Shown here: one piece after another, positions 34,272-40,167 of the stretch
How positions within the stretch are numbered: the stretch's first letter is position 1
How the letters are laid out: every line of letters begins with the position of its first letter
Source: Candidatus Avidesulfovibrio excrementigallinarum
Lineage (GTDB): Bacteria > Desulfobacterota > Desulfovibrionia > Desulfovibrionales > Desulfovibrionaceae
Assembly: GCA_018715085.1 (NCBI GenBank)
Contig: DVMI01000121.1
Span: 1 to 40,167, forward strand
Direction of reading: 5' to 3'
DNA length: 40,167 nucleotides
Notes under the pieces: model-generated
What the model saw: only the letters and a program-made list of their open reading frames with translations
The model's database searches: none
What the model was told of the DNA's origin: nothing
Translations under genes and position numbers: made by a program

Positions 34272-34826
34272 TTACGAAATCTGATCGAACACGGATTCGT
34301 GCGGGCTCGGGATGACCACTGTGCCCACAAGCAGCCCGTGTTCGGCAGCTTTGGCCGAACCGGCCTGCACCGCGGCTTCCACAGCGGCCACGTCACCGCC
34401 GATCAGGGCATAGCCCTTGCCGCCCAGACCAAGCGCCGTGCGCACATCCAGCAGCTGCACGTCAGAAGCCTTTACTGCGGCATCGGCAGCCTCAACAATG
34501 GCTGCGGCCGAGAAGGTTTCGATGACGCCCAGGGCTTCACGCTGGTTCAGCATGCCGCCGCCGGACAACGCGCGGATGACGTCGGGATGGATGTTGGGAA
34601 TGACAAACCAGTCCACCACGTTTTCCGGATGCGACGCCTTGCCGGCCTCGATGGAGGCGATGACCGCCGCCACGTCGCCGTAAATCCCTGCAAGGAACTT
34701 GCCGGGACAGATTGTCTTGTAGAAAATGGGGTCAACCTGCGCGGTCTTGGCCATCTGATCCGAGGCGTCAATGCCGGCCGCGATGCTGTTGAACTCCAGC
34801 ATGCCTATTGCAGTCATGGTTTCCAT
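34272..34826 (-). CDS. PduT-like trimeric shell protein with Fe-S ligand Cys (BMC-T)
   Basis: Tandem-domain BMC protein of 184 residues that forms pseudohexameric trimers. The first BMC domain covers 1-95, the second 95-184 (ALGVIETFSAAAIVEAADAA, VIPSPHESVF). It matches PduT along its length. The KTICPGKFLAGIYGDV segment keeps the PduT cysteine (here Cys40; Cys38 in Salmonella PduT), where three subunits bind one [4Fe-4S] cluster at the pore. PduT with PduS is thought to carry electrons across the shell. Here pduS lies directly upstream, 15 bases away, supporting the same pairing. GGGAAGGAG precedes ATG 34826. Confidence 0.93.
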   Translation of the reverse strand: METMTAIGMLEFNSIAAGIDASDQMAKTAQVDPIFYKTICPGKFLAGIYGDVAAVIASIEAGKASHPENVVDWFVIPNIHPDVIRALSGGGMLNQREALGVIETFSAAAIVEAADAAVKASDVQLLDVRTALGLGGKGYALIGGDVAAVEAAVQAGSAKAAEHGLLVGTVVIPSPHESVFDQIS

Positions 34827-34841
34827 GTGGCTCTCCTTCCC

Positions 34842-36209
34842 TTACTTTCCAATCACCACGGCGCCGTCGACGCTTTGGACCACACCACTGATGCTGGCAT
34901 GAATGCGGGCGCACAGGGCGGGCTTGCCGTCCTGACCGACCGGGATATCACCAATCAAATCGCCGGCCTGGACATGATCGCCAGGTTTTACCACGGGCAC
35001 AGCCGGCGCGCCGATGTGCTGGCGCAGCGAGATGCTCACCCTGGAAGGCTGCAGGACGCCCAGTTCTGCGGTGGGCAGGTCCATGTAACGGACGATGTCC
35101 AGACGCGAGGCCAGACGCGGTACCGGCACGCGCCGCATGGGACGCCAGGTGGTCTGCGCTTCGTTGATATCGCGGGGCCCGTCGTAAGCGATTTTCTGCG
35201 CCCGGAAGGCGGCTTTGACGGCCTGGTTGATGCGCCGCGGAGAAAGCCCCATGGGACAGGCAAAATGTTCGCACACGCCGCAGTCACAGCACAAGAGCGC
35301 CTGCTTGGCGCATTCGACGACCATTTCCTGGCCGGCGCCAAACGCCCGCATGACGCGATGGGTCTCAAACGGATGCCCGAGCAGGTGACGCGGGCACTGT
35401 TCGGAACAGGAGCGGCACTGAATGCAGGAGGCCGCTGCGCGCCGGCGCATCCGCTCGACGCTCTGCGTCGCGTTGCGATGCAGGTAGTGGCCGCGAGGCA
35501 GGACGATAAGGCCGCCTGTCGTTTTGGTCACGGTTTCGCGCGACAGGGCGTCGACGCTTTCAACCATGCGGCCCATCATAGGTCCGCCGATCACAAATAC
35601 CGGATCAGCAACCCGGGGTCCGCCAGCGGCGGCCAGGCATTCCATAAGCGGCGTACCCAGGGGGGCTTCAAGCACGCCAGGATTGGCCACGTCACCGGTC
35701 ACGGTCACGGTCTTCATGAAAAAGGGCTGCGGTCCCTGGCCGGCAAGGCCAAGCGCCTTGGACACGGAATACAGCGTACCCACGTTGGCGACCACACAGC
35801 CCACATGCAGCGGCAGCCCCAGCGGGGGCACCGAGCGGCCGGTCACTTCGCGAACCAGCGTCTGTTCATCGCCGGCAGGATAAAAATTGTCGAGCAGGGC
35901 CAGTTCCACCGGAGCGGAACCGATGGCGGCCCGAAGCACGGCGATGGACTGCGTGTACTTGCGCTTTAAGGCGATGACCGCGCGGGACGCGCCGGTCGCT
36001 TCCTTCAGGGCAAGAAACGCTCTCACGATTTCGGCCGCGTGGGCAAGAATGATGTGCTGGTCGGTGTGCAGGAGCGGCTCACACTCGCAACCGTTGGCGA
36101 TTACGGTGTCCACCGTCGCGGCATACTTGACGTGCGCTGGGAACCCCGCCCCGCCTTCACCCACGATGCCCGCCGCGCGGACAGCATCGAGAAAAGCTTG
36201 TTTGTCCAT
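34842..36209 (-). CDS. PduS-like RnfC-family flavin/Fe-S NADH oxidoreductase
   Basis: 455 residues, as PduS. The N-terminal nucleotide-binding motif is IVGEGGAGFPAHVK (15-28). NGCECEPLL (39-47) is followed by the RnfC-like SLBB portion (TVTVTGDVANPGVLEAPLG). Two four-Cys ferredoxin motifs follow: Cys262, 265, 268, 272 (CIQCRSCSEQCP) and Cys307, 310, 313, 318 (CCDCGVCEHFACP). The C-terminal barrel has VVKPGDHVQAGDLIGDIPVG. PduS is a flavoprotein that uses NAD(H) and reduces cobalamin in the Pdu system. Without a B12 enzyme in this cluster, shuttling electrons from NADH through PduT to the outside is the more natural role. Start ATG 36209 with GAGGCAG. It follows the amidohydrolase after a 127-base gap with a hairpin. 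Confidence 0.92.
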   Translation of the reverse strand: MDKQAFLDAVRAAGIVGEGGAGFPAHVKYAATVDTVIANGCECEPLLHTDQHIILAHAAEIVRAFLALKEATGASRAVIALKRKYTQSIAVLRAAIGSAPVELALLDNFYPAGDEQTLVREVTGRSVPPLGLPLHVGCVVANVGTLYSVSKALGLAGQGPQPFFMKTVTVTGDVANPGVLEAPLGTPLMECLAAAGGPRVADPVFVIGGPMMGRMVESVDALSRETVTKTTGGLIVLPRGHYLHRNATQSVERMRRRAAASCIQCRSCSEQCPRHLLGHPFETHRVMRAFGAGQEMVVECAKQALLCCDCGVCEHFACPMGLSPRRINQAVKAAFRAQKIAYDGPRDINEAQTTWRPMRRVPVPRLASRLDIVRYMDLPTAELGVLQPSRVSISLRQHIGAPAVPVVKPGDHVQAGDLIGDIPVGQDGKPALCARIHASISGVVQSVDGAVVIGK

Positions 36210-36265
36210 ATCTGCCTCGTTGAAACGACCCGCTACAGGTCGCCTTCGACGGGTTTGCGCCCGCC

Positions 36266-36299
36266 CGCCCCGCATCGCGGCAGGACCGGATGCGGGGCG
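36266..36299 (-). other. Perfect 11-bp intercistronic hairpin
   Basis: CGCCCCGCATC (36266-36276) pairs perfectly with GATGCGGGGCG (36289-36299) around a 12-base loop in the gap between the amidohydrolase and pduS-like genes. There is no T-run on the coding (-) strand, so it is more likely an mRNA stabiliser or processing site than a terminator. Confidence 0.6.
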
Positions 36300-36336
36300 T
36301 TTTCAGTTCATCGGGCCTGTTCACACGCCGCCAGCA

Positions 36337-37251
36337 TTAGCGGGCGGGAGAGAACGGCTGGAAGGGCAGAGGCATCTGCGGGTTCCAGCCGGCAGTGGCC
36401 GGAGCGGCCATGCTCTGCACATCCAACCCCAGGATCTTGGCGGCCGTGCGGTACATCACCTTTTCGCGCACTTCGTCGCTGATCTTGAGGTTCATGTAGG
36501 TCTGAATGGCTTCTTCCTGCTCAACGAACGGATGCGCGGAAGCAAAGATGACCTTGTCACCGATGAGGGTGTTCAGGGCATGCACATAGCTTTCGGCCAT
36601 GGGCGCGTGTTCGTACTCGGAAAGGTCCATGTACACGTTCTTGTTGCGGGCGCACGCGAAAATGGCTTCGTTCACGAAGGGGTAGCCGCCATGGCTCATG
36701 ATCAGCACCAGTTCGGGGAAGTCGCGCGCGACGATGTCGACGTGCCGCGGATCGATGTAGTCCATGATGGCGCGGGGCACCTGTGGCGGCGGGGCCGTGG
36801 TGATGAACACCGGAACGCCCAGCTCGCAGCATTTGCTGTAAATGGGGTAGTAGCGCGCGTCACAGGGAGGAATGTGCGCCAGGTAGGGGTCGGTGGCGAT
36901 ACCGCGCATGCCAAGTTCCTTGACCACATGCACGACTTCGCGCACGGCGGCCATGCCCTTGTGCGGGTCAATGCCCCAGAAACCGAGGAACTTGTTGGGG
37001 TAGGCGCGGCAGAATTCCAGCACGCTGTTGTTGTTGGCCGGGAAACCGTAGGTGGTTTCGCAGTCACGGCCGGTCACGACCGCCAGTTCAACGCCCCGCC
37101 GGTCGAGAGAGGCCACCACTTCCGGCAGCGTCTGGGCGACACGCTTTTCGAACCCGCTTGCCTCACAGGAAGCCTTGAACATGGAGCTGTTTTTGATCCC
37201 GTCAAGGATTGCCTTCGTGTTGGGACGGAAGCGGAAGTCAATAATCTTCAT
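36337..37251 (-). CDS. Amidohydrolase_2-fold protein lacking usual metal ligands
   Basis: 304 residues of the PF04909 TIM-barrel family (ACMSD-type hydrolases and decarboxylases). The barrel is recognisable from IIDFRFRPN at the start, KFLGFWGIDPHKGMAAVREV, GVPVFITTAPPP, VLIMSHGGYPFVNEAI and DKVIFASAHPF. The usual HxH at strand 1 is R7-F-R9. The strand-5 His position reads Thr. The strand-8 Asp position in ASAHPF is Ala (with His240 next). Only H187 in SHGG is kept. The protein may be non-hydrolytic, metal-free or use other ligands. GAAAGGAG precedes ATG 37251 and a sigma-54 promoter lies about 70 bases upstream, making it the first gene of the shell operon. Role in isethionate use is unknown. 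Confidence 0.85.
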   Translation of the reverse strand: MKIIDFRFRPNTKAILDGIKNSSMFKASCEASGFEKRVAQTLPEVVASLDRRGVELAVVTGRDCETTYGFPANNNSVLEFCRAYPNKFLGFWGIDPHKGMAAVREVVHVVKELGMRGIATDPYLAHIPPCDARYYPIYSKCCELGVPVFITTAPPPQVPRAIMDYIDPRHVDIVARDFPELVLIMSHGGYPFVNEAIFACARNKNVYMDLSEYEHAPMAESYVHALNTLIGDKVIFASAHPFVEQEEAIQTYMNLKISDEVREKVMYRTAAKILGLDVQSMAAPATAGWNPQMPLPFQPFSPAR

Positions 37252-37320
37252 CAGCCATCTCCTTTCGGATGTTCTGCTCGGGAGGTCGATAAGGACTATA
37301 CCCGGACTCCATTAACACAA

Positions 37321-37337
37321 CGCAAGCCAACTGCCGT
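37321..37337 (-). promoter_or_regulatory. Sigma-54 promoter of the amidohydrolase-shell operon
   Basis: The - strand reads ACGGCAGTTGGCTTGCG: GGCA at -24 and TTGC at -12 with exact GG-N10-GC spacing. It lies between the islA terminator and the amidohydrolase start at 37251, giving a leader of about 60 bases. This is a good but not perfect match. Confidence 0.62.
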
Positions 37338-37469
37338 CCCCCGCAATCAGGTTCGCACAGTCCGCCTTTTTAATCCGTTTGTTATTCTTATCGTCCGGTA
37401 GTGTCAAAATCAAGTCCCTTTACGCAACTTCCTGTCTTCAAACAAGAGAAAATGCGACGCAGACAACAA

Positions 37470-37502
37470 GAAAAGGCCGGGATTCCTGTTGGAGTCCCGG
37501 CC
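37470..37502 (-). terminator. Terminator after islA
   Basis: Eight-base-pair stem GGCCGGGA (37475-37482) with TCCCGGCC (37495-37502), followed by TTTTCTTG on the - strand. It begins 12 bases after the islA stop, so much of the transcription probably ends here. Confidence 0.75.
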
Positions 37503-37514
37503 CGGCGTCAATTG

Positions 37515-40004
37515 TTACATGTTGTCATGCGCCGTACGGGCGATGAGGTCGTTCTGCAGGTCGGGGGTCAGGTCTACGAAGTAGGCGCTGTACCCGGCGA
37601 TGCGGACGATGAGGTTGCGGTACTTCTGCGGGTCCTTCTGGGCCTTGCGCAGCGTGTCGGCGTTGATGACGTTGAACTGGATGTGCCACAGCTTCAGGTC
37701 GCACCAGGTGCGGATGAAGTGCATCAGCTTTTCGGTGCCGGCGTCACCTTCCACGCACTTAGGCGTGAACTTCACGTTGATCAGACGGGCAGCGCGGGCG
37801 CGCAGGCCGTAGTTCTTCGTGTTGTGGTTCGACAGCAGGATGGCGGTCGGGCCGTTGACGTCAGCGCCGTGAGAGGGCGAGGAACCGTCAGACAGCGGGA
37901 ACCAGGCCACGCGGCCGTTCGGGGTGGCGGACACAACCTTACCGAAGGGCACGTGCGAGGTGAAGGGCACGTAGCGGCAGTCGTTGTTGATGCCCAGATC
38001 CTTCGAGTACTTGGCGGCATAGGCCACGCTCATGCGGTCGAGTTCCTTACCGATGGCGTCGGCATAAGGATCGTCGTTGCCGTAGCAGGGCGCGCTCTTC
38101 AGCAGGTGCTGAATGTCTTCGTAGCCTTCAAAGTTGTGTTCGAGGGCTTCGAGGAGCTGATTCATGGTCAGCTTCTTGTCTTCATACACGAGCTTCTTGA
38201 CGGCGCTCAGGGAGTCGATCACCGTGCCCAGGCCCATGAATTCGAAGTAACCGAATTCGACGCCTTCGGGGATGTGCGGGCTGTGCAGGTCGCGGCAGTA
38301 CTTCATGCACAGGTCATGCATGGCCGACAGCATCGGCGCGGCAAAGTGACGGGCACGGGTCTGGATGACGATGTACTGCTGGATGAAGGTGGCACGCAGC
38401 AGGTTATGATGCTGAGCCACATAGGCGTTCCAGAATTCGTCCCAGGTCTTGAAGGTGCGCGGGTCACCGGTCTTGGGTCCGAGCTGGACGTCGCCGTACT
38501 TCTTCATCTTGCCGTTGTACAGGGTCATTTCAATGGCCGCGGCAAAGTTGGTGTAAGCGCCACCGGAGGTGTAGGTGTCCTTGTTGGGCATACGGCATTC
38601 GGTGCAGCCGGACACCGCGTAGTCCAGAGCCTGTTCAAAGGTCGCACCCTTGGACACGTACAGGGGCACCACTTCTTCGTCGTTGCACAGCTTCGGGAAA
38701 CCGGAGCCAAACTTGATGGTTTCGGCCACTTCCCACAGGTAGCGTTCAGGCGAACGGCTGTGCACACGGGCGGCGAGATCCGGGTAGTGCAGCGGGAATT
38801 CGCGCTTGGACTGCAGGAAGATGTAGGTCAGATCGTTGGTGGCGTCTTCGCCGTCGGGGGTCTGGCCGCCAATGGTCACGGCTTCCCAGTGGGCATAGCC
38901 TTCGTTGAAGGCGCCGCCGGCCGGGGAGATGTACATGTCGATGAATTCGGCCATGCCGACCCACATGCATTCGAGCAGTTCCATGGCCTTTTCATCGGTC
39001 AGGATGCCGGCTTCCACGTCCTGCTTGTAGTAGGGGTAGAAGTACTGGTCCATACGGCCGTTGGACACGGTCGTACCGGTCTTCTGTTCGATGCGCGAGA
39101 ACATCTGGGTGAACCACTGGCTCTGCACGGCTTCGTAGAAGTTACGGGCAGGTTCAGCAGGCACATGGTCGGCGTTGGCGGCCATCAGCAGCAGTTCCTG
39201 CTTGCGCACGGGGTTGGTTTCGGTTTCAGCAGCCTTGCGGGCGGCTTCCGCATGACGATGGGCCCACAGCACGATGGCGTCGCACACGATGCAGATGGCT
39301 TCGAGGTAAGGACGCTTTTCGACCTGATCGATCGGGCTGTCGACGTCAAGGGCGGCCAGTTTTTCTTCAGCTTCCTTCTTGATGCCGTTGAAGCCGCGCT
39401 TCAGAATCTTTTCATAGTCCGGCACCCACTGGATGGACGAACGGAACGAGGAGGTTTCGTTCACGATGAAGCGGGAAACGAGGCCTTCAGGATCGTCGTA
39501 GGTCAGCTTGTGGATTTCTTCCGGCAGAGAACGGTTCAGGTCTTCATGGTAGGTCTTGCCCTGCCAGAAGGGGGCGATTTCTTCCACGACGGTTTTGGCG
39601 TCCTTTTCAGAAATCACGGCCGGGGACTGGGGACGGTTGGGCAGTTCCTTCACGGCCAGGCCGAGGAAGTCGCCGTCCAGTTCAGGATACAGGATGCCGT
39701 AACGGCCATCCAGACCGCCGGCGCGGCCGAGCAGCAGCTGGTCTTCCTGCACCATCACCGTGATGTTCTTGGCGATGTGCATGAGAGCCTTGGCCCAGCG
39801 CAGGATAAGGGGCTGACCTTCGGTCTGGGACATGGACTGGGTGAAGTACAGGGCGCGTTCCACGTCAATGGCCGGTTTCTGACCATCAAAACGTTCAATC
39901 ATTCTGAACACGCGTTCGTGCGTGGGGCGGTATTTGTCTTCTTTGCCCGCCATGCGGTCAGCCAGGCGCTGTTCCTGGGGTGACATCAAGCTGATCTCAA
40001 CCAT
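37515..40004 (-). CDS. islA: Isethionate sulfite-lyase (glycyl radical enzyme)
   Basis: Cleaves the C-S bond of isethionate (2-hydroxyethanesulfonate) to acetaldehyde and sulfite. 829 residues. The radical site is RIAGYSAYF with Gly804; the thiyl Cys467 and general base Glu469 are in SGCTEC. Published IslA active-site residues R189, Q193, W374, C468, E470, R678, F682 and G805 all have a counterpart here at R188, Q192, W373, C467, E469, R677, F681 and G804, a constant shift of one. That places it with IslA/IseG rather than with choline lyase, glycerol or propanediol dehydratase. AAAGGAG precedes ATG 40004. A sigma-54 promoter lies upstream and a terminator follows, so it can be expressed alone at high level. 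No encapsulation peptide is obvious at either end. Activase islB is about 10 kb downstream. Confidence 0.92.
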   Translation of the reverse strand: MVEISLMSPQEQRLADRMAGKEDKYRPTHERVFRMIERFDGQKPAIDVERALYFTQSMSQTEGQPLILRWAKALMHIAKNITVMVQEDQLLLGRAGGLDGRYGILYPELDGDFLGLAVKELPNRPQSPAVISEKDAKTVVEEIAPFWQGKTYHEDLNRSLPEEIHKLTYDDPEGLVSRFIVNETSSFRSSIQWVPDYEKILKRGFNGIKKEAEEKLAALDVDSPIDQVEKRPYLEAICIVCDAIVLWAHRHAEAARKAAETETNPVRKQELLLMAANADHVPAEPARNFYEAVQSQWFTQMFSRIEQKTGTTVSNGRMDQYFYPYYKQDVEAGILTDEKAMELLECMWVGMAEFIDMYISPAGGAFNEGYAHWEAVTIGGQTPDGEDATNDLTYIFLQSKREFPLHYPDLAARVHSRSPERYLWEVAETIKFGSGFPKLCNDEEVVPLYVSKGATFEQALDYAVSGCTECRMPNKDTYTSGGAYTNFAAAIEMTLYNGKMKKYGDVQLGPKTGDPRTFKTWDEFWNAYVAQHHNLLRATFIQQYIVIQTRARHFAAPMLSAMHDLCMKYCRDLHSPHIPEGVEFGYFEFMGLGTVIDSLSAVKKLVYEDKKLTMNQLLEALEHNFEGYEDIQHLLKSAPCYGNDDPYADAIGKELDRMSVAYAAKYSKDLGINNDCRYVPFTSHVPFGKVVSATPNGRVAWFPLSDGSSPSHGADVNGPTAILLSNHNTKNYGLRARAARLINVKFTPKCVEGDAGTEKLMHFIRTWCDLKLWHIQFNVINADTLRKAQKDPQKYRNLIVRIAGYSAYFVDLTPDLQNDLIARTAHDNM

Positions 40005-40122
40005 GGTAGTTCTCCTTTGATGTGATCCGTCCGGAAAAATTCTCCGGCGGTGTTTCTTAAGGTTATCCCGCCCGGGCTTGTGCAGCCCTCGGCCCTTGAG
40101 CCGCTGCGGTTATTTAATACCT

Positions 40123-40139
40123 TGCAATTGCCATACCAA
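40123..40139 (-). promoter_or_regulatory. Sigma-54 (-24/-12) promoter of islA
   Basis: The - strand reads TTGGTATGGCAATTGCA, matching TTGGCACG-N4-TTGCW at 11 of 13 defined positions with correct spacing. Start of transcription is expected near 40112, giving a leader of about 105 bases before islA. Any enhancer sites would lie at the very end of or beyond the window. Confidence 0.78.
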
Positions 40140-40167
40140 AGTGCTGTTATTTTTTTACCCTGCAAAT

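Noticed and set aside
37401-39983. 860-codon open frame antisense to islA
   Set aside because: It mirrors islA on the other strand; its His/Val/Gly-rich composition is what the reverse of a GC-biased gene gives. No motif or ribosome binding site.
37515-40004. Choline TMA-lyase, dihydroxypropanesulfonate lyase or diol dehydratase
   Set aside because: All IslA substrate-site residues (Arg188, Gln192, Trp373, Arg677, Phe681) are present, and the locus has an acetaldehyde-type dehydrogenase. No choline or propanediol genes are nearby. Activity was not tested, so this is a sequence judgement.

Overview
The window (high G+C, about 60%) comes from an anaerobic sulfite- or sulfate-reducing deltaproteobacterium of the Desulfovibrionaceae (Desulfovibrio/Bilophila type). 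The lineage call rests on a DsrC gene, a glycyl-radical isethionate sulfite-lyase and sigma-54-rich regulation. Genus and species cannot be fixed from the sequence alone.

Left and middle part (1-22.3 kb) is mainly housekeeping. In order: ftsY, adenine deaminase and a nitroreductase (all +), tRNA-Arg(ACG) with its own promoter and terminator (-), an alpha/beta hydrolase-SDR pair divergent from an AraC-type regulator, dsrC (-), the phoH-HD phosphohydrolase-ybeY operon (-), a large MscS-type channel (+), a 24-residue membrane peptide ahead of an RluA-type pseudouridine synthase (-), trmFO and a DUF401 transporter-like protein (+).

Right part (22.7-40.2 kb, all on the - strand) is an accessory metabolic island. 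Read in transcription order it holds: the glycyl radical enzyme IslA; a degenerate amidohydrolase; PduS-like and PduT-like redox proteins; a BMC-H shell protein with a basic tail; a long EutQ-cupin fusion; an EutT-like protein; an EutD-type phosphotransacetylase; a second BMC-H; an EutN-type pentamer; a CoA-acylating aldehyde dehydrogenase with an encapsulation peptide; the radical-SAM activase IslB; a PAS/AAA+/Fis sigma-54 activator; and two ZraP/Spy-like periplasmic proteins.

Proposed pathway: isethionate is split to sulfite and acetaldehyde by IslA inside or at a bacterial microcompartment. Acetaldehyde is oxidised to acetyl-CoA and then acetyl-phosphate, and sulfite goes to respiration, where DsrC acts. 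No alcohol dehydrogenase and no AckA-type acetate kinase are encoded here, so PduS/PduT may carry electrons across the shell and the EutQ domain may close the acetate branch. Strong -24/-12 sigma-54 promoter matches lie ahead of islA, ahead of the shell operon and ahead of the ZraP-like pair. A weaker one precedes islB. This fits control by the activator encoded between them. Several intercistronic hairpins divide the island into expression units.
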